Positions 15,820-24,473 of a stretch of 64,000 bases of DNA are shown here, piece by piece. How positions within the stretch are numbered: position 1 is the first letter of the stretch; each line of letters starts with the position of its first letter. Where the stretch lies: assembly GCA_944385415.1 (NCBI GenBank), contig CALWXC010000012.1, positions 1-64,000 of the forward strand, given 5' to 3'. A model generated the notes under the pieces. That model ran no database searches, had not been told where the DNA came from, and saw nothing but the letters and a program-made list of their open reading frames with translations. This DNA is from an uncultured Oscillospiraceae bacterium (lineage in GTDB: Bacteria > Bacillota > Clostridia > Oscillospirales > Oscillospiraceae). The position numbers and the translations under genes are program-made.

Positions 15820-16578
15820 TTACAATCTGCCGACATCGCTGGTAGCCTTGGTCAGCACGCCGTCATAAAGCTGCAAAATCGTGGCTGCGCCCTGCAAAGC
15901 CCGCTGAGCCGTCATCATGCGGCTCATTTCCTGAATCATATCCACATTGGAGTTCTCCAGGTTCTTCCACATCACCTGCGCATTGGACGCTGCTGCCTGC
16001 TGGCCGTTGGCGCCGAACAGGCCGCTTTCATTCTTCACCAGCTGCTGCGGATCGGCGAAGGTAAACACGCCAATCTGGCCATAATAGATTGTTTTGTCAC
16101 CGGCGTTATAAATCCGGCCGGCATCGTCCGCCTCTATGTAATCGGTATCCAGATGGATGGGCTGTTGATCCATACCCAGCACCCGGCCGTGATTGGGCAA
16201 ATATAGATATCCCTCATTGTCCAGGGAGAAGTTACCGTTGCGGGTATATTCCACACCGTTGGCCGTATCGATGGCAAAATAGCCGTCGCCGTTAATGGCA
16301 AAATCCAGCGTCAGCCCCGTCTCCTCCACAACACCCTGATCGTGATTGATGTACAGCTCACTGGGCACCAGCATATAGCTGGCCTGGCCGATGGGCTCGG
16401 GATTGGATTTGTCAACGTTGCCTGTGCGGCTGAGCAGCACCTCCTGGAAGGTGGTGTCCGTATACGTCTCATGCTTGTAGCCTGCCGTAGTCAGGTTGGT
16501 CATGTTGTTGCCCACCACGTCCAGACGGCGGGTTTGGGACAGCATACCGGATGTCAGATCATAAAATCCTCTTGTCAT
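15820..16578 (-). CDS. flgF: Rod protein FlgF-like (FlgF/FlhO paralogue)
   Basis: 252 residues. Begins MTRGFYDLTSGMLSQTRRLDVVGNNMTNLTTAGYK, ends in the standard SNVDMIQEMSRMMTAQRALQGAA helix. The start at 16578 is preferred over the GTG nine bases upstream because AGGAGG then has an 11-base spacing. It follows fliA directly and precedes flgG, an order seen in several Clostridia. Confidence 0.8.
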   Translation of the reverse strand: MTRGFYDLTSGMLSQTRRLDVVGNNMTNLTTAGYKHETYTDTTFQEVLLSRTGNVDKSNPEPIGQASYMLVPSELYINHDQGVVEETGLTLDFAINGDGYFAIDTANGVEYTRNGNFSLDNEGYLYLPNHGRVLGMDQQPIHLDTDYIEADDAGRIYNAGDKTIYYGQIGVFTFADPQQLVKNESGLFGANGQQAAASNAQVMWKNLENSNVDMIQEMSRMMTAQRALQGAATILQLYDGVLTKATSDVGRL

Positions 16579-16599
16579 TTCCGTCACTCCCTCCTGGCG

Positions 16600-17427
16600 C
16601 TACTGCGCCATCTGCTCCTTCAGGTGCATCCGCAGCCGCGCAATGGCGTGACTGTGAATCTGAGAGACCCGGGGGGCGCTGATACCCAGCACCTCAGCGA
16701 TCTCCTTCATGGTCAGTTCTTTTTCATAATACAGTGATAACACCAACTGTTCGTTGGGCCGCAGATTTTCAATGCCTGCCACCAACGCCTTGTGGAGCTC
16801 CTGCTCCTCATAGTGGACCTCCGGCGAATCCAGCCGTTCCTGCCGCTCCAGCGGCTGGCCCGTGACACTGCCATAGGCATCCAGCAGCATTTCAAAAGAC
16901 ATCAGGTTGGCGCCTGCGGTCTCGGAAAGGGTTTTTTCATACTCCTTCAGACTCATGTCCAGACGCCGGGCTACCTCCCAGCTGTAGGGGGTACGCCCCA
17001 GCTCCACAGACAATTCATCCACCGCACGATTGACTTTGGTGAATTTCTGCCGCAGCTGCCGGGGCAGCCAGTCCTCCTTGCGGCTCAGATCAATCATCAT
17101 ACCCCGCAAGCGTTTGGTCACATAGGTCTCCAGCTTTACCCCTTTATCCGGGTCAAAGCGGTCCACGGCACCCAGCAGGGTCAGCAGTCCTTCATGGACC
17201 ACATCCTCCAGCTGGTTGCCGCCCAATCCCACTCCATAGGCACGAGCGGCAATGCGGCGGATCTGATTCTCAAACCGCAGAACCAGCTCCCATTTAAGGG
17301 CGTCATCTCCGGTTTCCTTGTACCGCCGCAGCAGAGACTCACTGCTCTCCTGGCCGGTGTCCGGTCCCTCTTCAGGGCCGTCCGTGGCCATGGCGGTACT
17401 GCCGTCATATCTTGTCATGGTCGTCAT
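16600..17427 (-). CDS. fliA: Flagellar sigma factor FliA/SigD (sigma-28)
   Basis: 275 residues. Region 2 is near 55-125 (LRFENQIRRIAARAYGVGL, DVVHEGLLTLLGAVDRF), region 3 is in the middle (RQKFTKVNRAVDELSVELGR), and region 4 HTH is TMKEIAEVLGISAPRVSQIHSHAI. It directs transcription of late flagellar and chemotaxis genes; the four TTAW-N17-CGATRT promoters in this window are its expected targets. It sits directly after flhA, with only five bases between: no flhF or flhG lies in between, unlike in Bacillus or Clostridium. Confidence 0.95.
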   Translation of the reverse strand: MTTMTRYDGSTAMATDGPEEGPDTGQESSESLLRRYKETGDDALKWELVLRFENQIRRIAARAYGVGLGGNQLEDVVHEGLLTLLGAVDRFDPDKGVKLETYVTKRLRGMMIDLSRKEDWLPRQLRQKFTKVNRAVDELSVELGRTPYSWEVARRLDMSLKEYEKTLSETAGANLMSFEMLLDAYGSVTGQPLERQERLDSPEVHYEEQELHKALVAGIENLRPNEQLVLSLYYEKELTMKEIAEVLGISAPRVSQIHSHAIARLRMHLKEQMAQ

Positions 17428-17432
17428 GGCGG

Positions 17433-19538
17433 TTACCGTCCTTTACTTTCGGTACGTTTCTCCTTGGCGGGCAGGGTGATATTGCCGATGGCCTGAATTT
17501 GGACGTTGCTTGTGATCTCATTAAACGACAGCACGTAGACATCCGGATAGAACTGGGCAAGCATCCGGCTGACATAAACGCGGATTACCTGGCTCGTCAG
17601 CACAATGGGCGTCTGAGACAGTTCGTTGAACTTTTTACGCAGCTCTCCCAGTTCCGCAATGATCTGCTGCATAATCTCGGGGCTCAGCGCCAAATAGACG
17701 CCGTGTTCATTCTTTGTGAGAGCCGACAGGATCTTTGTCTCCACCTCGGCATCCAAAGTCACCACCCGCAGCTGGCCATTTTCGCAGAACTTGCGGGTAA
17801 TGGTCCGGCTCAAGGCGCCGCGGACCTGCTCGGTAATCAGATCCATATCCCGTGTGGTGGCACCTACGTCCACAATGGTTTCCAGGATAGCGCTCAAGTC
17901 CTTGATGGGAATGCCCTCCCGCAGCAGATTGCGGAGAATCTTCTCCAGGTTGGCATATGTAACAATGTTTGGAATGGCGTCGGCCACCAAGTCGGGCTCT
18001 GTCTTTTTGAGGTTTTCCACCAGCTGCATCGTCTCCGTCCGGTTTACCAGCTCGTGGACATGCTTCTTGATGGTCTCCGACAGGTGGGTCAGCATAACCG
18101 TCAACGGTGTAATAACCGTATAGCCGTAGATTTCGGCCATCTCCTTGTTCTCCGGCAGAATCCACCGGGACGGAATGCCGTAAGCCGGTTCCACAGTTTC
18201 AATGCCGTCGATCTCGCCGCTGGGGTTGGCAGGCTCCAGAGCCAGATAATAATCCACCAGAATTTCACCGGAGGCCACTTCCTCACCGCGAATCTTGATG
18301 ACATACTGGTTGGTACCCAATGCCGCGCCATCGTGAAGGCGGATGGACGGAATAACAAAACCCATATCCTGCGCAAACTGTCGGCGGAAAATCACAATAC
18401 GGCTGATCAGTTTGCCGCCGCTGCTCTCATCCACCAACGGAATCAGGCTGTAGCCAAATTCCATTTCAATGGGTTCCACACTGAGCAGGGAATAGACATT
18501 GTTGATATCCTTGAAGTAATCGGCCTCGCTGGGGGCCTGGGTCTCCTGGGCCGCTGCCATAGCGGGTGTTTCCTCCGGCGGCGGCATCAGCTTCTGCTGT
18601 TCCATCCGTCTGGAGCTGACAAAACCGCCGGCGCCCAAAGCGCCGCCCACCAGAACCAGCGGAACTGTCGGCGTGCCGGGAATGACTGCCAGGAAAATCA
18701 GGATCACACCGGTGGACAGAATGGCACGGGGCTGGGCCTTGAACTGATGGATAACATCGGTGTTGAGGCTGCCGTCAGACACGGAACGTGTGACAATCAT
18801 ACCCGTAGCCGTGGAGATCATCAGGGCCGGAATCTGAGACACCAAGCCATCGCCGATGGTGGCAATGGAGTAGATGCTGATGACGGTGCCGATGTCGCCG
18901 CCGCCCTGAACAATGCCGATAATGGCGCCGGCCACAAAGTTGATGACCGTGATAATCAGGGACATGACCGCGTCGCCCTTGACGATCTTGGTGGCGCCGT
19001 CCATGGCGCCGTAGAAGTCGGCTTCCTTCTGAATCTTGTAACGCCGCTGCCGGGCCTCTTTTTCATCAATAAGGCCGGAACTCAAGTCGGCGTCAATGGC
19101 CATCTGCTTACCGGGCATGGCGTCCAAGGTGAAGCGGGCCGCCACTTCAGAGACACGCTCGGCGCCTTTGGTAATGACGATAAACTGCACCAGAACGATG
19201 ATCAGGAAGATCAGCACACCGATGACAATATTGCCGCGGGTAATCAGGGTACCGAAGGACTTGATGACCACACCGGCCTGACCGCCTTCGGACAAAATCA
19301 GTCGCGTCGAGGATACGTTCAATCCCAATCGGAATAGCGTTGTGATCAACAGCAGCGATGGGAAAATGGAAAATTCCAGCGTCTCCTTGATGTTCATGGT
19401 GATCATCAAAATCAAGATGGACATGGAGATGTTGAGAATGATCAGTACGTCCAGCATGAAAGCCGGCAGGGGGATCACCAGGAACAATACGATGACCACG
19501 ACCATCAGCGATATGGCGTTGTTGAGAATTTTGTTCAT
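17433..19538 (-). CDS. flhA: Flagellar export apparatus protein FlhA
   Basis: 701 residues. The N-terminal half is the membrane part with about eight segments and the conserved FHIPEP-type loop region (LDAMPGKQMAIDADLSSGLI near 150-170). The C-terminal half (from about 330) is the cytoplasmic docking ring for chaperone-substrate complexes. Length and both halves are complete. It is preceded by flhB and followed by fliA. Confidence 0.97.
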   Translation of the reverse strand: MNKILNNAISLMVVVIVLFLVIPLPAFMLDVLIILNISMSILILMITMNIKETLEFSIFPSLLLITTLFRLGLNVSSTRLILSEGGQAGVVIKSFGTLITRGNIVIGVLIFLIIVLVQFIVITKGAERVSEVAARFTLDAMPGKQMAIDADLSSGLIDEKEARQRRYKIQKEADFYGAMDGATKIVKGDAVMSLIITVINFVAGAIIGIVQGGGDIGTVISIYSIATIGDGLVSQIPALMISTATGMIVTRSVSDGSLNTDVIHQFKAQPRAILSTGVILIFLAVIPGTPTVPLVLVGGALGAGGFVSSRRMEQQKLMPPPEETPAMAAAQETQAPSEADYFKDINNVYSLLSVEPIEMEFGYSLIPLVDESSGGKLISRIVIFRRQFAQDMGFVIPSIRLHDGAALGTNQYVIKIRGEEVASGEILVDYYLALEPANPSGEIDGIETVEPAYGIPSRWILPENKEMAEIYGYTVITPLTVMLTHLSETIKKHVHELVNRTETMQLVENLKKTEPDLVADAIPNIVTYANLEKILRNLLREGIPIKDLSAILETIVDVGATTRDMDLITEQVRGALSRTITRKFCENGQLRVVTLDAEVETKILSALTKNEHGVYLALSPEIMQQIIAELGELRKKFNELSQTPIVLTSQVIRVYVSRMLAQFYPDVYVLSFNEITSNVQIQAIGNITLPAKEKRTESKGR

Positions 19539-19544
19539 GGTATC

Positions 19545-20618
19545 TTAGCTTCCTACTTTCTCGCCTTTTTTCAGCTTGCCATCCATCCGATAGAGGTACA
19601 CCAGCACCTCTGCCACCGCGTTGTACAGTTCCGGCGGGATGGGCATATTCAACTCAGTGGAGGCGTAGAGGGCACGGGCCAGCGGAACATTTTCCACCAC
19701 AGCGATCTTGTGCTCCTCGGCAATGTGGACAATGCGCAGCGCCAGTTCATCCTGACCCTTGGCCAGAACAACAGGCGCGTCATCCCGCTCGGCGTTATAC
19801 CGCAGGGCCACCGCGAAGTGGGTGGGGTTACGGATGACCACGTCAGCCTGAGGCACTTGCTGCATCATGCGGGACTGTGCCCGGCGGCGCTGGGCCTCTT
19901 TGATTTTGCCCTTGATCTGGGGATCGCCTTCCATCTGTTTGTATTCTTCTTTAATTTCCTGCTTGGACATGCGCATCTGCCGCTCATAGTCCCACCACTG
20001 GTAGAACACGTCGGCGCCGGCCAGAACCACATAAACCAGAAGAATCTGGTTTACCATCCGAAATGTCTCTTCAAAGAGGTGGGCACAGGCCGTTGGCAAG
20101 TCGGTATCTAAATATTTGGTAAACAGTCCCACCACACCGGAAATAAACTGATAGATCAGAACCAGCAGCAGCAGGATTTTCAGCAAGCCCTTGAGGGCCT
20201 CAATAATACTGCGCAGGGAAAACAACCGGGTAAATCCTTGAATGGGATTGAGGCGGCTGAACTTGGGTCGAATGGATTCTCCCGACACCAACAGCCGTGT
20301 TTGAAAAAACGTAGCGCCTAATCCCGCTACCACCGCCACTGCCAGCAACGGGCCGGCAGTTTTGACAAAGGTCACCAAGGCGCGAGTCATCAACTCTGTT
20401 CCCGGCAGCCCTGAAGAGTCTGTGGCCATGTCCATGCAGAAGTAGAAGAAGGATGCTAGCTCTTCCGCCGCGCCGGGCCCCAGCAGTTTAATGGTCCAGA
20501 AGCAGGCCAGCAGCACCACCACCGAAACGGCATCGTTACTGAAGAAGATATGACCTTTCTTTCGTTCGTCCCGTCGTTTCTTTGGTGTCGCTTTTTCAGT
20601 TTTGGAGCTGTCGGCCAT
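19545..20618 (-). CDS. flhB: Flagellar export switch protein FlhB
   Basis: 357 residues. Starts MADSSKTEKATPKKRRDERKKG, then four membrane segments, then the cytoplasmic domain with the self-cleaving NPTH motif (VIRNPTHFAVALRY). Cleavage switches export from rod/hook to filament substrates. A second gene at 47507 encodes only an FlhB-type C-terminal domain without NPTH. Between fliR and flhA, as usual. Confidence 0.97.
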   Translation of the reverse strand: MADSSKTEKATPKKRRDERKKGHIFFSNDAVSVVVLLACFWTIKLLGPGAAEELASFFYFCMDMATDSSGLPGTELMTRALVTFVKTAGPLLAVAVVAGLGATFFQTRLLVSGESIRPKFSRLNPIQGFTRLFSLRSIIEALKGLLKILLLLVLIYQFISGVVGLFTKYLDTDLPTACAHLFEETFRMVNQILLVYVVLAGADVFYQWWDYERQMRMSKQEIKEEYKQMEGDPQIKGKIKEAQRRRAQSRMMQQVPQADVVIRNPTHFAVALRYNAERDDAPVVLAKGQDELALRIVHIAEEHKIAVVENVPLARALYASTELNMPIPPELYNAVAEVLVYLYRMDGKLKKGEKVGS

Positions 20619-20655
20619 GGTCCATCACCACCTCCTCTGCCGTCCGTCGCGTGTC

Positions 20656-21432
20656 CTAGACTCCAGCTGCCAGATGCTGCAGCATCCGCTCCAGCTCCTG
20701 CAACATATCCCGTTCCACCCCCAGCAAAAACTCGTTGATGGGTGTAAGGAAAAAGAACAGCAGTACCAGTCCGATAATGACCTTCAACTCTATGTTGATG
20801 ACAAAAGCATTGATCTGCGGAATGGCCTTCATCAGAATTCCCATGCCAATCTCACCCAACAGTTCTGCCGCCAAAATAGGCAACGCCAGTTTGATGGACA
20901 ACAGCATGCAGCTGATAAATACCTCCGCCGTATAGGATGCTACTTCCTGCCCCAATGTAGCTGTACCGTAGGGCAGCAGTTCCCCAGACAGTGTCAAAAT
21001 ACGCAGGAGTGTATAGTGGCCGTTGGCCGCGAAAAAAATCAGGACCATCATAATGTTGAGCAAGGAGCCAGTGACACTCATGTTGCTCTGGCTGCCGGCA
21101 TCATAGATCTGTGCCATAGTGAGACCCATCTGAGTATCGATGACACTGCCGCCGGTCTGGACCACTGAGAAAAACAGCCGCATTATAAATCCAAGGGCAA
21201 AGCCTACCGCCAATTCCAGCAGCAGAATTACAGCAAATTCCAGATAATGCTCCGGCACCGCTACCGTCAATTCCGGTCCGGTGCCGTAAACCGCCATGGT
21301 CAGTACCAGAATGAATCCCGCTTTCACCAGACCCGGCAAATTACTGCGGCCCAACAATGGATTAAACAGGACAAAACCCGTCATCCGCATGAAAATACAT
21401 TCCAACAGCCACAGCTGGCTCCAGTCGATCAC
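20656..21432 (-). CDS. fliR: Flagellar export gate protein FliR
   Basis: 258 residues with about six membrane segments. Begins IDWSQLWLLECIFMRMTGFVL with a GTG start and GGAGG seven bases before. Contains the typical LRLFFSVVQTGGSVIDTQMGL-like stretch and the TPINEFLLG end helix. Part of the FliPQR pore. Confidence 0.95.
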   Translation of the reverse strand: MIDWSQLWLLECIFMRMTGFVLFNPLLGRSNLPGLVKAGFILVLTMAVYGTGPELTVAVPEHYLEFAVILLLELAVGFALGFIMRLFFSVVQTGGSVIDTQMGLTMAQIYDAGSQSNMSVTGSLLNIMMVLIFFAANGHYTLLRILTLSGELLPYGTATLGQEVASYTAEVFISCMLLSIKLALPILAAELLGEIGMGILMKAIPQINAFVINIELKVIIGLVLLFFFLTPINEFLLGVERDMLQELERMLQHLAAGV

Positions 21433-21445
21433 AGGCCCACCTCCG

Positions 21446-21691
21446 TCACATCAATGTGAACAGATAGCGGGTGTAGTCCAGTAAGACCTCCAGCATCCAG
21501 CCGCCGCCCAGCAGCAGAACGCCTACCACCACCACCAGTTTCAGGATAAAGGACAGGGACTGCTCATGGATCTGGGTTACCGCCTGGAAAATGGCCACCA
21601 GAACACCCACCAACATGCTGAGAATCAGCAGGGGACCGCTGATTTTCAAAATCACGCCAATGCCCTGGCGCATAACATCTACCACTTCCAT
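21446..21691 (-). CDS. fliQ: Flagellar export gate protein FliQ
   Basis: 81 residues with two membrane helices; slightly shorter than the usual 88-90. Contains VLVAIFQAVTQIHEQSLSFILKLV, the hallmark of the family. Between fliP and fliR. Confidence 0.95.
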   Translation of the reverse strand: MEVVDVMRQGIGVILKISGPLLILSMLVGVLVAIFQAVTQIHEQSLSFILKLVVVVGVLLLGGGWMLEVLLDYTRYLFTLM

Positions 21692-21713
21692 GGATCACCC
21701 AACCTCCTTTCCG

Positions 21714-22373
21714 CTATCGGAATCCCTGAACCAAGGTGGAAAACAGCAGTTCCCATCCGTTGAGCGCCAGGAACAACAGCAGCTTGAACGGCATGGAGAT
21801 CATGGCTGGCGGCAGCATGATCATACCCATGGACATGAGGGCTGTCGCCACTACAGCATCGATGAGTACGAAGGGGATGTACAGGTAAAAGCCAATCAGA
21901 AACGCCCGCTTCAATTCGCTGGCCATAAAGGCCGGAACTAAAACCCGCAGAGGCAGGTCCGCCGCTTCCTGATCTTCCGGCTGATCCATGTGGGCCAAAT
22001 CGGTGAACAGCTGCAATGCGCTGGACTCCGTTTGCCGGGCCATAAACTCTTTCAAAGGCACTTGAGCCCGATCAATAAATTCCTCCTGGGTGATCTGATC
22101 CCGGGTATACGGCGTGTACGCCTCCTCCCGAATCTGATCCACCACCGGCGACATGGTAAAGAGCGTCAAAAAAAGCGCCATACCAATCAGAACCATGTTG
22201 GGCGGATTCTGCTGCAGGCCCATGGCCGTACGCAGAAAAGAAAAGGAAATCACATATCGGGTAAAGGATGTCATCATCACCAGGATGGAGGGCATCAAGG
22301 TAATGAGTGTGGTGAGAAAGAGGATTTGCAGGGTTTGTACCTGCTCACCGTTTACATTGATCAACGCATCCAC
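21714..22373 (-). CDS. fliP: Flagellar export gate protein FliP, short N-terminus
   Basis: 219 residues. Family motifs MTSFTRYVISFSFLR, LQQNPPNMVLIGMALFLT and PFKLLLFLALNGW are intact. The N-terminus begins only about 20 residues before the first membrane segment, so the cleaved signal peptide of typical FliP is missing. It uses a GTG start; the same frame upstream is closed by the fliO stop codon six bases before, so the protein cannot be longer unless that stop is an error. Confidence 0.93.
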   Translation of the reverse strand: MDALINVNGEQVQTLQILFLTTLITLMPSILVMMTSFTRYVISFSFLRTAMGLQQNPPNMVLIGMALFLTLFTMSPVVDQIREEAYTPYTRDQITQEEFIDRAQVPLKEFMARQTESSALQLFTDLAHMDQPEDQEAADLPLRVLVPAFMASELKRAFLIGFYLYIPFVLIDAVVATALMSMGMIMLPPAMISMPFKLLLFLALNGWELLFSTLVQGFR

Positions 22374-22379
22374 AGCTTC

Positions 22380-22742
22380 TCACTGTCCTCCCTTGTTTTT
22401 CCGCTGCTCCAGGACCTGCCGAAGCGCCGCCTGAAAACCGGTTGTCCTGGTGTCGTCACCAGTCTGGTCCCAGTGCTCCGCCTCTTCCGGCGGCACCTGA
22501 CGCAGACAGGTCACAGCACCCTGACTCACGCCCAAAAACTGATAGGTATCCCCCAGCTTTACCAGCAGCAGATGGCTGTCCTTGCCCATAGGGACCTTTT
22601 CCAATATGCGAATCCGCTGACCGCTGCCGGTAACGGTACCGGGCAGCCGTCCCGCCAACAGGCGGGTGCAGCCATAAGCCAGCACCAACACCAGAAGGAT
22701 CGTAAACACGGTGCCCAGCAGCGTCAGCAGTTCGTCTCCCAT
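22380..22742 (-). CDS. fliO: Flagellar export assembly protein FliO
   Basis: 120 residues: one N-terminal membrane helix (LLTLLGTVFTILLVLVLAYG) and a small cytoplasmic domain with IRILEKVPMGKDSHLLLVKLGDTYQFLGVS. It helps build the FliPQR gate. Its ATG overlaps the cheY stop (TGATG). Confidence 0.9.
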   Translation of the reverse strand: MGDELLTLLGTVFTILLVLVLAYGCTRLLAGRLPGTVTGSGQRIRILEKVPMGKDSHLLLVKLGDTYQFLGVSQGAVTCLRQVPPEEAEHWDQTGDDTRTTGFQAALRQVLEQRKNKGGQ

Positions 22743-23107
22743 CAGGGATTGCCCACGATGGAGGTTACGGCCTTCAAGAGGCGATCCTCCTTAAACGGCT
22801 TGACGATGAAGTCCTTGATACCGGACTGCACAGCCTCCACAACCATGGCCTCCTGGCCCATGGCAGAGCACATAACCACATTGGCATTGCTGTCCTTGGC
22901 ACGGATGGCCTTCAGAGCCTCCAGGCCGTCCATGTTGGGCATGGTGATATCCATGAGCACCAGATCCGGCTTCAGTTCAAAATACTTTTCCACGGCGTCC
23001 GCGCCGTCCACAGCTTCGTGCAGATCGGTGTACCCATTTTTGGAAAGGGTGTCACAGATCACCTTGCGCATAAATGCGGCATCGTCAACAATCAAAATCT
23101 TGGCCAT
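22742..23107 (-). CDS. cheY: Chemotaxis response regulator CheY
   Basis: 121-residue single receiver domain. Acidic pair ILIVDD, phosphorylated Asp in VLMDITMPNMDG, Thr/Ser position in MCSAMG, Lys in IVKPF. Starting ATG at 23107 has AAAGGA eight bases upstream; the upstream alternative has none. It sits between fliY and fliO and binds FliM/FliY in the motor switch. Confidence 0.95.
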   Translation of the reverse strand: MAKILIVDDAAFMRKVICDTLSKNGYTDLHEAVDGADAVEKYFELKPDLVLMDITMPNMDGLEALKAIRAKDSNANVVMCSAMGQEAMVVEAVQSGIKDFIVKPFKEDRLLKAVTSIVGNP

Positions 23108-23125
23108 AATTCCCATCCTTTTTTA

Positions 23126-24469
23126 TCAATTCTTCTGAGGATTATTTGCAGACAAATTCAGCAGCCCCGGCTGGCGGAGCACCTCGGTGATGCGAACGCC
23201 GAAGTTGTCGTCTACCACTACCACGTCGCCCCGGGCAACGCACAACCCGTTGACGAACAAATCCACCTGGTCGCCGGCCAATTTGTCCAGCACCACCAGG
23301 GAGCCCTTGGAGAAGGTGAGAATATCCTCCACCTTCCGTCTTGTGCGGCCGATCTCTACAGATACCTCCAACGGCACCGACATAATCAGTTCCAGATTCT
23401 GTGCCTGCTCCTCTCCAATCTGTTGGGCCACATCCAGCGGCTCCATTTGCAGGGGACGGGCGCTGATGACCTTGTTCTCCTGCGGCGCATACATCGGTTG
23501 TTGATAAACCGGCTGCTGATACATGGGTTGCTGGTACATCGGCTGTTGATAGGCAGGCTGCTGATATGCAGGCTGCGGCGCTGCCGGCTGCTGATAGACC
23601 GGCTGCTGCGGAGCCGGAGCCGGTGCTGCAGCTGCGGCCGGAGCTGGGGCAGAGGCAGGGGTACCGCCGCCGCCCATCAAGCGCTCGATCTGATCCTGGC
23701 TCAAAACGCCGCCGGAATCCGATGCCGGGGCAGGAGCAGGTGCAGAAGCCGCGCCGCCGCTGCCACCCGTCAAGCGCTCGATCTGCTCCTGGCTCAAGAC
23801 GCCGCCAGAATCCGATGCCGGGGCCGGCTCAGCTGCAGGAGCCGGGGTAGAGGCAGGGGTCGACATGGCGCTGAAATCCATGTCAAATCCGCTCAACAAT
23901 TCCCGGGCCAGGTCCACCGACATGACGTTGACAAATTCACTGTTGAGGATATCTTCGATGCGCAGCATAAAGCGCACCACCACCAAGGGACCGTCAATAC
24001 CCTGGAAGTGTTCCTCTTTGAACTTTGGCAAATCATCCAGGGTGTAGGACTTGGGCGTTGAAATATTAACAGGACGTCCCAAAAAGTCCGACAGGGCCGT
24101 GGACGATGCGCCCATCATTTGATTCATAACCTCGCAGACGGCGCTGATGGTCAGATCGTTAAACTCAAACTCCTCATCGGACATTGTTGTTCCCATGAGG
24201 ATATCCACAATCACCTTGACGTCGTTGCGCTTGAGCAGCATAATGTTACTGCCTTCCAAGCCGGACACATACTTGATCTCCACGGCGATGGCCGGTTCCA
24301 AGTCTCCCAGTGTAAAATCTTCCACCGATACCAGCGACGCCGAAGGCGTGGTGATGTCCACACGATGGTCCAGCAGATTGGACACCGCCGTGGCTGAGGA
24401 TCCAAGGCTGATATTCATGACCTCGCCAATGGCATCCAATTCCATTGTGCTAAATATATTCTGCTCCAT
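23126..24469 (-). CDS. fliY: Motor switch phosphatase FliY with duplicated linker motif
   Basis: 447 residues. CheC-like half (about 1-200) has two phosphatase helices (MELDAIGEVMNISLGSSATA and ISAVCEVMNQMMGASSTA); the last 80 residues are the FliN-type SPOA domain (VPLEVSVEIGRTRRKVEDIL). Between them lies an unusual linker: two near-identical copies of SDSGGVLSQ(E/D)QIERLxGG near 217-265, then Pro/Ala, then QQPVY/QQPMY repeats near 287-327. The copies resemble the CheY-P-binding motif normally at the N-terminus. No separate FliN is present, so FliY serves as both. Start at 24469, four bases after the fliM stop. Confidence 0.93.
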   Translation of the reverse strand: MEQNIFSTMELDAIGEVMNISLGSSATAVSNLLDHRVDITTPSASLVSVEDFTLGDLEPAIAVEIKYVSGLEGSNIMLLKRNDVKVIVDILMGTTMSDEEFEFNDLTISAVCEVMNQMMGASSTALSDFLGRPVNISTPKSYTLDDLPKFKEEHFQGIDGPLVVVRFMLRIEDILNSEFVNVMSVDLARELLSGFDMDFSAMSTPASTPAPAAEPAPASDSGGVLSQEQIERLTGGSGGAASAPAPAPASDSGGVLSQDQIERLMGGGGTPASAPAPAAAAAPAPAPQQPVYQQPAAPQPAYQQPAYQQPMYQQPMYQQPVYQQPMYAPQENKVISARPLQMEPLDVAQQIGEEQAQNLELIMSVPLEVSVEIGRTRRKVEDILTFSKGSLVVLDKLAGDQVDLFVNGLCVARGDVVVVDDNFGVRITEVLRQPGLLNLSANNPQKN

Positions 24470-24473
24470 AGCC

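Noticed and set aside
17412..19337. 641-codon plus-strand frame opposite flhA
   Set aside because: flhA is complete and well conserved on the other strand; the frame has no family features.
23488..23610. Repeat array inside fliY as a CRISPR or minisatellite
   Set aside because: The repeats are in frame, encode QQPxY units and have no spacers; they are protein repeats.
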